Positions 22,769 through 39,859 of a stretch of 64,000 nucleotides of DNA are shown here, in pieces; within the stretch, counting starts at the first letter, position 1, and the number at the start of each line of letters is the position of its first letter. The translations under genes and the position numbers were made by a program. Source of the stretch: Diplosphaera chodatii (Eukaryota; Chlorophyta; Trebouxiophyceae; Prasiolales; Stichococcaceae); contig JAALGY010000061.1 of assembly GCA_032358165.1 (NCBI GenBank), positions 248,001-312,000 on the forward strand, given 5' to 3'. Below the pieces are notes generated by a model. That model was not told where the DNA came from, did no database searches, and worked only from the letters and a program-made list of their open reading frames with translations.

Positions 22769-25700
22769 ATGAAGCGTCCGATGGCATGTCCGATGGCGCA
22801 CAGGGCCGTCCTCGTGGTGTGCCTGGTCATCTATGCGGCCGGCGCCCTGATCGGCTTCGACGACTATGGCAAAGTCTGTCTTTCAGCAGACCGGGTGCTG
22901 TGGCATGGGGAGGGTGGGTACCCCCTCCGAATGTTGCACTCACGCCCCCTTGAGAATGCCCTGCGGCGACGTGCGCACGTACACTGCGTGCACAACTCTG
23001 TGGTCAGGGCACCAGTGTGTAGCCTAGGGAGTGCGCCGCTCTCACACTGGCCATGATTCGCCCACCCTGCAGTGTGGAGGTTCCTGACAGCCGCTGTGTT
23101 CCACATGGGCGCCCTGCACGTCGCCTTCAACATGCTTGCCTTCGTGCCCATCGGTGGGTGCTGCATTCGACTCGAAAGCATCATGAAAGGAGCAACCTGA
23201 CACCCTATGTCAGTGCAAAAACAAAGCAAATCTGCAGACGCAATGCCGCAGTCTCCTGCCATCATATCGCAAAGCTGAGCGGTGCTGCGAACCAGTTCCT
23301 GCATTGCAGGGCCAGCATCCCACACTCAGACCCCAAACCCTGCATGCGCAGGCATGTCGCTGGAGCGCTCCCTGGGCAGCGTTGCCTTCGCGCACCTGAT
23401 GCTGCTGCTGGTGGTGCTCGGGGACGCGGCCTTCGTGTTCTTCTCCTTCGTGGCCGCCTTCGGTCCCGCCAGGTGGGGGAGCTTTGGATTTTGTGTTGTT
23501 TAATGGTATAAAGTTATCCTGGCGGTTGCTTGTTTGCACTGGGATGGCGGCCTGGTCGTGCTTGCATGTGGGCGGTCCGGCGTCAGGTGCGACCTCCGTC
23601 AAACCCTGGGGAAAACCTGATCTGCAGGCTGGGCGGGGAGTGGGTGCGGCAGTGCGCGGTGGGGCTGTCCGGCGTCGTCTTCGGCCTCATCGTTGCCGAC
23701 AACGCCGCCAGCCGCGCCGCCCACCGCAGCATCTTCGGGTGCGCCGGGCCCTTGGCTAGGTTCCCAGCAGTGTGTGCTGCATGGTCTTATGTTTGACGGT
23801 GGCAGGTGAGCAGGTGCTGCTGGGAGCCTTGCGTTTGCAGAGCTGCTGCCGAAGGACCCGCATCGCAATGGGCATGTGCGCCCTGCACTGGCGAGCACCC
23901 GTCAACGTGACACCCATTCGAAGGGTTCTACATTAGCATGCACAGGTTCTTCAACGTCCCCGCGGCGGTGTACCCGTGGGCGCTGCTGGTGTTCTGGCAG
24001 CTGGTCATGCCGGGCGCCTCGTTCCTGGGCCACCTGTGCGGCGTGCTGGTGCGTGCGCTGTGCATCCTGGACCACCCGTCAAAGCTGTGGCACGGCCGCT
24101 TGACTGCCGTGCTGGAGGCATGGGCATGTGAAGTCGGTTGTATATCACTGCCTGCGTGCAAGGTATGCTCTGTATGTCATGAAGCAACAGCACTAGTGCA
24201 CACATTTGGTATGAGAGATTGACGAATCGTGCCAAGACGTCACGCGCCCCCTCATCATCTACGCGCAGGTCGGGCAGCTGTACGTGTGTGGCCTGCTGAA
24301 GTGGCTGCTGCTGCCGGAGCGGGCGCTGCGCTTCATCGAGAGCAGCCGCGCGTGTGCGCCATGCTACAACGCCCGCAGCTTCATTGCTGTCAGCGGCCCT
24401 GCAGCAGCAGCGACAGGCGGCGCCCCGCCGCTGCCCGTCAGCTACAACCCCGCAGGGTGGGTCCACTGAAGCGCGTGTCGGTCAGCACCCTCAGCCACAG
24501 CGTGGGCACCCAGCGCAGGTTGAGGGCGCACCACCGGGCACATCACCGGAGCCGTGGCTATCGGTGGCTTCACCCGCACATCCCGTGATGTGCTGGCGCC
24601 TCTGAACTTCTGCAGGGCTGGTGGCGGCGGTGCAGAGCAGCCGCAGCAGCAGCAGCAGCGCGGCAGCTGGCTCAACGGCGGCTGGCTGCGGCTGCCGGGC
24701 AGCGACCCAGCGGATGCCGGTGCAGGGGGGCCTGGCGGCGGCGGCGGCGGCGGCCTGTTCGGGCTGGGGGGCAGCCACGGCACAGGGGGGGCGCCCTTTG
24801 CAGGGCGCGGCCGCACAATAGGTGACTGCTGGCTCCAGACACCAGGCGTGCGCGTTCTGTGCATCAGTGCCTGTGACCTTCCCACAGGAGCCGCCACCGC
24901 GCTGAGCAAATGCACTCTACCGGTGTTGGCCCGGCAGCCACTGCAATGTCCCGCTGTAGGAGCAGCTCTCTGCCATCGCGCATGCTCTGAATCACCCCAC
25001 GGCCAGGGTTCCAGCACCTTCACCCTGAAGATGTTGCTATATGAACACAAAGATACATGTACACACTCTCAAGTGTGGCTGTCGTTTGACGATATCTGCG
25101 GGAGGGGGCTGCAGGCGCGACGGACAGGGCGCTGCCGCAGGGCGTGCCCGCCTATGCCGCGAACGCGGGGCTCAGCGCCGCGCCGGTCGCGCAGCGTCCG
25201 CAGCTGTACCCCGCGGGGCCTACCATAGCCGGCGGCCCAGGCTTTGGCACGAAAGCAGGTGTGCCCACACGTATGTATGTCAGGGACAAACGTTTGCCTG
25301 CCACGTGTCCCCTTATGTGCCTGACGGCATCAGACGCTGCAATGGTCAAGACTTGAGCTTATCAAAGCCACTCTAAAGGCTTCGGACTGGTCTGCAGGCG
25401 GCATGCCCCAGGCTGCATCCGTGGGGGGGCAGGGCGCCGCAAGCGCCTCAGAAAGCGCCGGCAGCGGCGGCGGTGGGAGCGGCGGCGGCAGGAAGCTGGA
25501 CCCGCACGCTGCGGTGACACCAGCGGTGGCCCGTGCTGCGGCTGCAGCGGCGGCCGAAGCACGCGCCCGCCGCTTCAGCACCGCCGGCGCCGGCGGCGCC
25601 GCCTCCTCCCAAGGTGTCCGCCGCCCCGAATGCCTGACATCCGAGCAGCACGGCACAGTCCTATCGTGGCGGTGTCGACATCACGTGCAGTTGCTGAGCG

Positions 25701-26097
25701 CAGGCAGCTGCATGACACGCTGCTACCTCATGACAAGCCGGCGAAGCTCGTCGCTGCTGCAGGCGCGCCACCGACGCGGCCGGCGTCGCTGCCCGGCAGC
25801 CCGCCCAGCAGCGGCCGCGGCGGCGGCGGCGGGTCCCAGCCCCTGCGCCCATCGCGCAGCGAGGACTCGGGCACCCTGCAGCGAGTCGTAGGGACAAGCG
25901 CTGCTGCGGCGAGCCACGGGTCAGGGCCGACGACCAGCCAAACACCACAGCCAGGACCAGCATCAGACTCCTTGTCATCTGGAGCCCCGCTGCAGCAGCT
26001 CCTGGGCATGGGCTTCGAGCCAGCGGCAGCACGGGAGGCTCTGGCCGCTGCTGGCGGCGACGTTTCTGCTGCAGTGGAGCTGCTGAGCAGCAGATGA
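22769..26097 (+). CDS. rhomboid-family intramembrane protease with C-terminal UBA domain (plant RBL15-like)
   Basis: Exons: 22769-22913, 23073-23153, 23352-23472, 23628-23738, 23946-24048, 24269-24456, 24616-24821, 25115-25258, 25398-25613, 25691-26097; about 573 residues, all phases consistent. The first ~215 residues form the rhomboid core: a first membrane helix, WRFLTAAVFHMGALHVAFNM, then SLGSVAFAHLMLLL. The GxSG serine follows (VGLSGVVFG, Ser ~130), and the partner His is in SFLGHLCG (His ~182). Both catalytic residues are intact. After the membrane part comes a ~290-residue Gly/Ala/Gln-rich linker. The last 40 residues (LQQLLGMGFEPAAAREALAAAGGDVSAAVELL) are a clear UBA domain. This layout matches Arabidopsis RBL15 and resembles UBAC2/RHBDD-type proteins, which act in ER quality control. 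ER location is inference. Confidence 0.9.
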
Positions 26098-26297
26098 TGG
26101 TCAAGCTGACGTGCCTAGTGAGGTTTGAAGGCTGTGCCCGTGGCCAGATGGCTGTTCAGATTGAAGCATGCCAGTACCCACCCTGCAGTGCACTGGCTTG
26201 CGGGTCCGAAGCTGGGACCAGGCCAATTTTGGAGCAGGTGCAGCATGGCGATTCAGTAGTTAAACCATTTGCAATGACAGCACCGGCCCACCAGAAC

Positions 26298-30763
<4,466 letters not shown>

Positions 30764-31514
30764 GGCTGCAGGCCGCTTCGGCTCGCTGCCGGGGCAGTGG
30801 GTGGCAGATGGCCGCCGGGCGTCCGGCATGCTGTGCACTGCTGTGCAACGGCCGAGGCGCCGTGTGTACAGTAGTGTTCTATGTTGGGATAGCTTGCCGC
30901 AACACAACAGTGGTGTCTGGACATGTTGGTACTGGCCATCCACAGGAGGATACGAAGACGGCTGGACTGTCCGCAAGGGTGAACAGATGAGGCCATACCT
31001 AGTGCATCAAGGTGTGTCTGGAATATGCGTTGCAGAGTGTGACGCAGCAGCAATCGGGAACCTGGTGCAGAGATGCGCGCGCAGTGATGTCCACGTATGA
31101 CATGCAACATGTAATTGTTATCGTGGTTGACAAGCCATCTCAAGGCGAACACTATGTGTGCAACATAACAGCACCGACCTGAGCAGTTGGTCTGTTGGTG
31201 CACCAACGAAGGCAACACACACAGGATATGGGCCAGGGCTGCCGTTCTGTGCGTGGAGACTCTGGGAATCTGGGATCGTACAACTGTTGATCAGCGTAGG
31301 TGCAGAGCCTGCACTCACCACATCCACACAAACGTACAATGTCACAACAACGGGAACGAGCGGTCCATCGCGGGCTGACAGCATTTTGACGTGACAGCAC
31401 TGTGGGCACTCTTTAGCCTTTCACTGGGGCAGGGATCCAACCAGCATCACACTTTGATCTGCACAACAGTTGCAGTAGCAGGCCGCGCACAGTTATCCGC
31501 TTCAGTGCATTAGC
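30764..31514. other. intergenic; candidate TGTAA poly(A) signal
   Basis: 750 bp downstream of the SelO gene with no supported gene. TGTAA, the usual green-algal polyadenylation signal, occurs at 31110-31114 on the plus strand and could end the SelO transcript. The remainder would be promoter for the hydrolase at 31515. Confidence 0.35.
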
Positions 31515-33538
31515 ATGGCCGCAGACGGCTTCTGGGATGCGTGGCCCACCAGCCGAGCCTCCCTGTACGCCGGCAAGCCGCTCAGCGACCAGCTTGGCCC
31601 GCACGGTAGGGTCACCACCTTCGTGAACGCGCAGGGGCTGCAGCTGGCGTGCTACTACTGGCCGGCACAGCAGCCTAAGGCGGTGCTGCAGCTGAACCAT
31701 GGTAGCGGTGCTTATGTGATGGAGTATCTCAAAAGCCAGGTGCATGGCATCGCACCTGATCTGTGATCGACAGGACCTGAAGTCGCCAGGGAACGCTATG
31801 ACTGTGTGACACCTGTCGCGCCTCAAGACCGGCACGGAGACATCAGTGTGGCTGTGGTTGCATGCAGGGTGTCGGCAACCCGCAGCTGTACGCCGGCTCC
31901 TGGGTGGAGGCGCTCAATGATGCCGGCATCTCGGTGGCGGGCCACGACATGCAGGGCCTCGGGTTCTCGGAGGGGCTGCACGGCCGCCGCGGCTACATCG
32001 ACAGCCTGGACGACGTCATCGCGGACGCCATCCAGTTCCGCAGGTGGCGTCTACTTGCCCTGTCACACAGGACTGCCAGGCAGACACCGCTGACAAGGCC
32101 CCCGCGGCACTGTGGCTGACGTCACAAGCAGGTGATCGGTTGGGTGGTAGGAAGACTCTGATCGGGATGTCGGCTTTGCTGCAGGCTCATTCCAGAAGCG
32201 GGCGTGGCGGGCTTCGACGCCAGTCTGCCCATTTTTGTCGCCGGCATCTCGCTCGGCGGCTGCATCGCCTTGAACTGCATCCAGCAGCAGGTGCGCAGCT
32301 CGTGAAGCGTGGCGCAACCCGCTCAGTGCAATGCAGCAGCTTCAGGACGCCCAGGAGAGCACTGAGCACAGGCAACCAGCATCAAAGTAGCTGGTGGACA
32401 TGCTGCGCCGCATTCATGCACTTCCGAACCCAGGCAGCAGCCGCAGGGTTCTGCAAACATGTGCAGGCAGCATTGTACAGGGGAGCGGTGCTGCTCGCAC
32501 CCATGGTGTCGCTGGAGAAGGCCTCACGGGCCGGCCTCAACCCCATCCTGATGTGCGTGACTCACGTCCTGCTTTACCTGCCTGGGTGCAGACACATGCC
32601 TGTCGCAGAATGACCGCAGGGTGCACTTGATGGTTGCAGCGCTGCGCAGGATGATGCCGTTATTCAACCAAGCCATTGACCAAGATGGGCAGCCCTGTAA
32701 CCATCTGCCCGTGTCTACCCCCTGCAGGCCACTGGCAGGAATTGTCAGCCGGCTGATGCCGATGCTGGCAGTGGCGTCAGTCAACAAGAACACACTGTAC
32801 CCTGAGCTGCAGCGAGAATTTGATGAGGACCCGCTTAACTTCCCAGGCAACGTCAGGGCGAGGGCAGCTGCTGGTGAGCCCAATGCACCTGTGCAACTGC
32901 GCACCTGCGGCATGGCAGCTGCGTGTCACGGTCTACATCATAGCTTGTGGCTCGGGCTGCTGGTCCTGTACCATGACACAGGCTGCACAGGATGACATAG
33001 TGCGGCTGCTCACGTCCCGCATCACACTGGAGCGTTTGTGCATGCAGAGTACCTCAGGATAACCCGCATGATGCTCCCGCGCCTCAGCGAAATCACCACC
33101 CCTTGGATCTGCTTTCATGGCGAAGGTGCACTATGTTCTATGCTCAGATACGATTGGTCCACCGCCATTGTGCTTATGGTGGTGTACTGATCTTGGTGCA
33201 CTCCAGCACCAGAGGTCCTGGACATGCTCATGCTTGTCATGCTGGCGCGCGCAGACGATACGCTATGCGACCCCGACGGGTCCAAACAGCTGATGGAAGC
33301 TTCGAAGGTACGTGAAATTCATTATGCATGCAGCTGTCGCATGTGCGCCAGCGTCGCTCCTACTCAACGCCTTTGCTGCTCATACATGCATGCTGTCAGT
33401 AGAGCCAGCATCGGTGGCATGCAGGCAACCGACAAGGAGTTGGTGATGATGCCCAAGATGTGGCACGTGTTGACCAAGGAGCCAGGCAACGAGAAGATCA
33501 TCGCTCGGATCATCAACTGGGTGCAACAAAGAGCCTGA
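31515..33538 (+). CDS. alpha/beta hydrolase, monoacylglycerol-lipase-like (copy A)
   Basis: Exons: 31515-31739, 31868-32043, 32185-32290, 32467-32552, 32728-32873, 33048-33125, 33255-33307, 33425-33538; 327 residues. The catalytic triad can be read: Ser ~156 in AGISLGG, Asp ~274 in HGEDDTLCDPDG, His ~304 in MWHVLTKEPGNE. The oxyanion-side motif is LQLNHGSGAY, and GHDMQGLGFSEG is the strand after it, typical of serine-aminopeptidase/monoacylglycerol lipase relatives. No signal peptide or transit sequence is seen, so it is probably cytosolic or peripheral on lipid droplets or membranes. It likely hydrolyses monoacylglycerol, lysophospholipid or a related ester; the substrate is inference. It is a direct tandem duplicate of the next gene, with every internal exon of identical length. 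Confidence 0.9.
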
Positions 33539-33974
33539 CAATTTGACGACACTAGCAAGCACAGCATGCCAAAAGCGCTGACACATGGCGGAACTGTGTT
33601 GGCGTCGCTGTTGGCACACTCAGGAGCAGGAGCTCAACGGTGCTGCGACTGTTGTATAATAACTAGGATCATGTGTATAATGGATGATTGGCCTCTGTTG
33701 GCGCATGCATGCTGTTCAGTATTGATGATGTCAGATCTCCCTGATCTCTAGGACTGGTCAACTGCATGTGCTAGGCAGGCATGCAAGGTTGCAAGCCAAC
33801 CTCCATTACGTTTCTATGCCACACGATCCGTCGTGCCACACCTCGGCTCACGCTAGCAATCGATGAGCCGCGCGTCAGCAGGTTCTTCCAGTCGTCCATC
33901 TGACCCTGTCCACACCAGATAACGGCACCTCACCTTGATGCTTGGGTGCAAGCTGGTAGACTGATCCGTGCACC
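33539..33974. promoter_or_regulatory. spacer between tandem hydrolase genes
   Basis: 436 bp that must hold the 3' end of copy A and the promoter of copy B. No coding signal seen. Confidence 0.4.
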
Positions 33975-35981
33975 ATGAGCGCCTTCGGTCCCTTCTGGGC
34001 GGCATGGCCCACCACTCCAGCGTCACTGTACGCTGGAGTGGCGATGGCCCGCCAGATGGGACCGCGCGGCAAGGTCACGAGCTTCACCAACGGGCGGGGC
34101 CTCAAGCTCGCCTGCTACTTCTGGCCGGCGGCTGCACGAGCAAAGGCGGTGGTCCAGCTGCTGCACGGCGACGCTGGGTACGCCATGCGCTTCCTGCTCA
34201 GCAAGGTGACAAGGCGCCGGCCAGGGCAGCATGTACACCCGCCAATTCGTGACGAACACTCCCACTGCACCTATTGTCTGTGTATGACATGCAACAAGGG
34301 ACGGCCAGTACTGATCAAGTGCACAGACTGCATATGGCATCGACGAGTGTGCAGAAAAGGACTTTGCGCTGAGGCCGCGCTGCAGGCTGCATTCAATGCT
34401 GGGTTTGGCCTGAAAGCGAGCATCCTGCACGCAGGACCCTGGGCAGCCGCTGGAGTATGAGGGCTCCTGGGTGGAGCACCTCAACAGCGCGGGCATCTCC
34501 GTCGCAAGCCACGACATGCAGAGCTGCGGGTATTCCGAGGGGCTGGGCGGCCGCCGCAGCTTCTTCACCGCATTCGAGGACCTGGCAGCAGACGCGGTGC
34601 AGTTCCGCAGGTGCCGCACGTCACGTGCCAGCCCTGCGGTACTGTAGTGCCTCACGCCGAAAGCCTGACGATGGTCGAGGAGTATACAGCACTCCACATG
34701 TGCTATGTGTCCACATCACTGCGCAGGCTCATGCCACAGGCGGGCGTGTCAGGGTTCGGTGCCGAGCTGCCGGTGTTCGTCTCCGGCATGTCGTTGGGCG
34801 GCTGCATCGCGCTGCACGCCCTGCTGTCATCAGTGAGGTCAAGCGCAAATGTGCTTGCATTACCTGGTTCCCATCTGGTGCATTGACGGCCCTCTCCTCC
34901 ACCCCGCGCATGTTGCCCGGCAATGGAACCTCGCCACTTGCCTCACATGTAATCACGTTTAAATCACATGCATTCGCAGGCGAGCCTGTATAGCGGTGCA
35001 CTTCTTGTCTGCCCCATGATCTCGTTGGAGAGGGCGACCACAGCAGGGCTGAACCCTTACCTGCTGTGAGTGAGGCCGTGACTTCTCAACCAGAGGGTCT
35101 CCACCCAGACCGGCCGCTTCCACCTATTTGTGCATGAGCAAGTGATGCATTGTACTGATGCAGAGGGCCCGCCGCTCTGCTTTTCCACAAGTGAACGTCT
35201 GCCTGCGCATGCATGCAGGCCGCTGTTGAGAGGCGTCAGCCAGGTGCTTCCAGCTGCCCCGCTGCTGCCCTCGCTGCCCCAGCCGCAGCACGCGCACCTG
35301 CTCACAGAGTTCCGAGCGGACCCGCTGGCGTACCACGGCGGCCTGCGAGCCCGTGTCCTGGAGGGTGCGCTGCGTGACTTCACAGACCTCCTGAAGTACA
35401 TCTCAGTACCAGAGAAGTGAAGTTGACTGCCGTGCTCTTGAGGTCCAATAGTGGGCGCTCATTGGTGTTCTTTTGGCCGCCTGCGAGTGTGGCAAGCTCA
35501 CAGTCTCGCGTGTGTGCAGAGTATATTCGGGCCACACGCAGAGTGCAGCCTCAGCTTACCAACATCACGGTCCCTTGGATCTGCTTCCATGGCGAAGGTG
35601 GGTCATCCGTGGTCACCGTCTCAAGGATGTGTGTGTAGCCATGCACGGCAGTGCCTTGCCGAGCCTGCCATTGATAGAGATGGTTCCTTTTGCCATATGC
35701 AGCCGACACAGTGTGCGACCCCGCTGGACCCAAGCAGCTTCTAGAGGCCTCGCAGGTGAGATGACCGGTCAGACATGCAGCAAGCATTGCGTCATGCACA
35801 GGCCCACAGATGTGTCTGCCAGGATGCAGCTGTGCACCCCTCACAAGGGCATTTGTGCAACTGGCAGGCCACAGACAAGCAGCTGGTGATGCTGCCCGAG
35901 CGGTGGCACATCCTCATCAAAGAGCCTGGCAACGAAAAGATTGTACAACAAATGGCAGAGTGGGTGTCCAGAAGGGTGTGA
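33975..35981 (+). CDS. alpha/beta hydrolase, monoacylglycerol-lipase-like (copy B)
   Basis: Exons: 33975-34205, 34435-34610, 34727-34832, 34980-35065, 35219-35364, 35520-35597, 35703-35755, 35868-35981; 329 residues. The triad is intact: Ser in SGMSLGG, Asp in HGEADTVCDPAG, His in RWHILIKEPGNE. Apart from six extra bases in exon 1, all exon lengths (176, 106, 86, 146, 78, 53, 114) equal those of copy A, while introns differ in length and sequence. This proves a tandem duplication old enough for introns to have diverged. The region after exon 4 (LPAAPLLPSLPQPQHAHLL, part of the cap) is the most changed, so substrate preference may differ between copies. Both copies look functional. Confidence 0.9.
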
Positions 35982-36188
35982 AGTGATGAGCCGGCCTGCA
36001 ATGTTACTGTCCTGTACCAGTATTGCACTGACACCTGATATGTTGCCCCTGCTTACTCGTGACTGCCCAGTCAGCAAAGGGTCTTGCAATACAATTTGCT
36101 GAAGTTCGACTCCACCACTTGAGTCACAATGGAGGACGCCTTGTGCTGCAAGTGAGCTCAAGCGTGTTCCGCCCTGAGCATGGTGCTG

Positions 36189-39100
36189 TCACACCATGAC
36201 CTTTTGCGAGCGCACTGCCAGCGTGTCAATCGCTGCTCCCAAGTGCGTCAGGGACTCCAGCGCTGAGGGAAACACCGCATCCTGCGGTGGCTCGTCAAAC
36301 ACCTCCAGGCAGCCTGAGCCCGCATCCAGCGTCCCGGCAAGCTTGCCGTCCAGGATCATCTGCACATGGCAACAACGACGGCAGGTGGAACATCGGCCAA
36401 GCACCTTGACCAGCTGTGTGACAGTCGCTTACACACATTGATCGAACACTACAGTAACCAGGAGCCGAGCACAGCGTATGCGCAGCAACGATCTGGCCGC
36501 CCACCTGCGACAGCTTCGCTTCCACGGTGGGCAGCGGCAGCTGTATGAGGTGCGCCACGTGGTCGATCTCCACGCGGCTGAAGGGCTCTATCAGCCGCGC
36601 CAGGTTCTGCTCCATGAGCGTGCCGTACAGCGCCTGCGGTATGGTGTTGTATCATTGAGCAGTTGGTGCTTTTGGCTCTGAAAGCTTCGTGCGATGCCCT
36701 GCATCATTTGAGTGCAACAGACAGAGGCCCCAGAGCAGAGATGCTTGATGTGTGCAGTTCCACATTGAAGTTAAGTCGATGGAGAGCAGGATGGATGGAC
36801 AACAGGGTAGGTGCTGCTCTCCAGATGGCAGGCCTCAGCTCCTGAATACACAGTGTGCATGACACCGGGGCCCGCGCCTGACGGACCCTGCCGCACCTGC
36901 AGGTGGGTGTGCACCACCGGGTCGCCGGCCAGCTGCTCGCGGTGCGCGTCCAGCGCCGCCTGGAAGCCCTGCAGCGAGTGGTTGCCGTACGCCTTCGCCA
37001 CCGCCGCCATGCTGTCCACCTCATCGCCTGGAGTCGCAATCAGAAATACACAACTCTCAGCGGCGCCCACAGCAAGGTATGCTCAGCTTTCTGACCACAC
37101 AGGTACTGGGGGCTGTGAAGATCGGCGTGAGAGTCATGTAGGAACTCTGCATGAAGCTGGCGCCACTCGAGTGAGGACCGCCCTACCTGCGTATTTGAGG
37201 CCGGCGCGGGAGGAGATGATGGCGGGCACCTCCTCCGCGTCCGCCTTGCTGGTCATGATCTTGCACAGCAGCATGTACTTCAGGCGGCCCACCGCGTCGG
37301 GGTTGTCCAGCGTGTTCAGGCCCTGCAGCATTGATCATGAGGGTCATACGAGCGTATGCTGAACGTCGTATATGCCGAAGATCCAGGTCATCCCGTCGAC
37401 TGCCAGCAGCATGAAGACCTTGAGCTTGGGCAGCACCGAGCATATGGCTCGTGCGAGCACACTCGGGTCCTGTGAAGCTGTGTCAACAGCAGCCTAGACT
37501 CGATGGACCGCAGTTGTGGCATATGGTTTGGTCCAGCTGAGCACTGCGCTTCCTATGTGCGCATGCGTCAGTGAGCAGGGGGACATGCACCTCGAAGGCC
37601 TCGTAGAAGTAGGAGTACGCCGTCTTGTAGTCCCGCTCCTCCGCGTGCAGGATGCCGCTCTGCGTGTCCAGCTCCGCCTGCAAGACACAAGATGGATGCA
37701 TTCGAGCGGCCATCGACATGGTAGTGACATAGGCTTGGACGGACACATTGACACACATATCCTCAAGTGTACCCTGGCCCAGCACACAGCGGTCCTCTCC
37801 ACAGCATTGTGTTGGCGCAGTCACATGGAGGAGTACAGGGGGAAGATGTCATCTGAGGGGCGGCGCGCCTGCATGACGGGGGGCATGTAGATGGCGTTGG
37901 CGGCGGCGCGCGCGGCGGTGAGCGCCGCCTTGGCCTTGGGCAGGTTGCGCAGCGCGTGGTGCGTGCGGCTCTCCAGCAGGTGCACCTCCACCAGCAGCAG
38001 CTTGTCGTCCAGCCGCTTCACCTGCGGCAGGGTGTACCGGAGGAGATGGGCAGGGTTCATCGGAACATGTGACCGTTGCGTGCTGTGCCCAGTTGACAGA
38101 AAGTTCGGCGCAGTCGTCGACCGTGTTCCGACCCGCCCAGGTGCATGCAAGACGCCAGCAGTTGCGACCCGCCGTCACAGCACACAGCTTGGCTGCCATC
38201 CGATCTGGCAGTCATGCAGATCACGCCTCCAACCATGCCAGCTGCTTCTGGGGTCGGACACCGCAAACTGGGATGCTGCTTCAGTGCCGCTAGTTTTACA
38301 CTGTAACATGGACATGTTGTCAGATGCACCTCACGAAGCTCGGGCGCGCACCTCTGTGAGCAGCTTGCCGATGAGGGCCAGGGCGGCCGTGAAGTTGCGG
38401 GACTGCAGCTGCAGCGCCACCAGCCGCGCCTCGATGCGCTGGCGCAGGAAGGTGCGCTTCTCCGCCGTCGCCCACTCCACCTGCTCCCGGCACACGTCCA
38501 GCTGCACGGCGGGCGCACCCGACTTCAGTATGCGCCCAGCTTTGGTCCAGTAGCAGTCGGCCGGCTGGTCACTCAGCGGGACTGTGCTGAGGCGTCCAAG
38601 GTGTCCATCATGACATGCCGGGCAGCGACGAGGAGGGCAGGCGCTTCCCAGCAGTGTTGTGATCGACACCTAGTGCATGACATGGACTGTCAAAAAGGTA
38701 GCTGGCAAAACCACTCGCATAAGCTCTGTGGTGAGTGTAATGCCCCGCCGCACCTGCAGCTGCGTGGAGTCGGGCACCCGCGAGATGGCCTCGATGAGGC
38801 CTCGCACCAACTTTGCTGTCTTCGCCTTGGGGATGGCGCCGAACAGCGGCCGCAGCTCCGTCAGCAGCCCCCGCAGCGCCTGCAGCAGCTTGGCGCACAT
38901 CTCAACGACAGCGCGCCTGAATGCGAGTGGCGTCTGATGCGCAGCATGTCAATCTTCACCATCCATCTGCAGGGTACAGCACTACAACGCGACGGCAGCC
39001 GCACTCGCCTGTGCATCATTCTGCTTTGCATAAAGATCTGCCAGCGCCGTAACTGCGTTCTCCTTAACCTGCAGGCCGCCAATGAGCGATAGATTGGCAC

Positions 39101-39397
39101 GACGACCCTGATGGTTGAATCTCTCAGGATACACTATTTGCAGCAGGTGCAAGATGATGAAGAGGCGCACAGCGCTGCCTCTCGTGTCGCAGGTCAAATT
39201 CAACATGACACAGTTGACGGCAATGTGAACATCAGCTTCAGGTGCCCAGTTGTCGACGTGCTCACCTTTACTGAGTCTGCATCATTGGGGTGGCTGCCCA
39301 AGGCGATGTCCCGGAACAACCTGATTGCCTCTGCTGGTTGTTGCGCCTGCGCCTTGACAGCGGCGTCGTATGATGCTGTCAGCTGCTGCGACGCCAT
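36189..39397 (-). CDS. RPN6: 26S proteasome lid subunit Rpn6 (PSMD11)
   Basis: Ten exons on the minus strand: 39397-39266, 39068-39009, 38879-38754, 38501-38352, 38021-37869, 37677-37591, 37322-37187, 37027-36897, 36633-36505, 36359-36189; 424 residues, the family length. Rpn6 clamps the lid of the regulatory particle onto the base and core. Strong matches include [39 protein letters not shown], the [20 protein letters not shown] helix pair, [10 protein letters not shown] and the C-terminal PCI winged helix ([20 protein letters not shown], then [26 protein letters not shown]). Two introns need GC donors to keep the conserved joins: CAG|GCGAGT at 39008 and CAG|GCGCGC at 37868. The usual ~40-residue C-terminal helix is present ([19 protein letters not shown]). 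Confidence 0.95.
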
Positions 39398-39859
39398 CGC
39401 GGTCTGCAGTTGCCAACGACAGCAGGCTCCGGTGTTGCAGCTGTGAACGCAATTTGCGCCGCTGCTGTCACACAACCACAGTGAAAGGGACCGACCAATC
39501 AAGCCACACAGAACGGCGTGTTACGTTGATAGCACTGATGCTTTCACGATGTCTGGCATATGCAAATGTGCAACTATATGCTTACAAATATGCAGACATG
39601 CAGCAAATGGCAGCAATTGCAGCATGGTGCTGACTTGCAGCGTTGCAGGGTTACGCAATCATCGACCCCTTGGATCTGCAGGGTCGATTCTCGCCCAACA
39701 CTCGTATGCGCCACTCCCGGCTTGCACGTCTTGGTTGGCCTTACACGTACACCCATGTGACATGCTCCGCAACATTCTCGCAACCTAGACGCCGCTGCGC
39801 CTTGAAAGGTGCAGAGGCTTCTTCGAAAATCCTACTACGTGCTTGAATGCTCTCGAAGC
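39398..39859. promoter_or_regulatory. shared 5' region between divergent Rpn6 and zinc-finger genes
   Basis: 462 bp between the two ATGs. Probably a bidirectional promoter region. I could not identify a specific box, including any clear proteasome-gene control element. Confidence 0.4.

Noticed and set aside
31118..31409. Overlapping ORFs of 60-90 codons in the spacer after SelO
   Set aside because: Open on both strands and in several frames without conserved motif; chance in GC-rich spacer.
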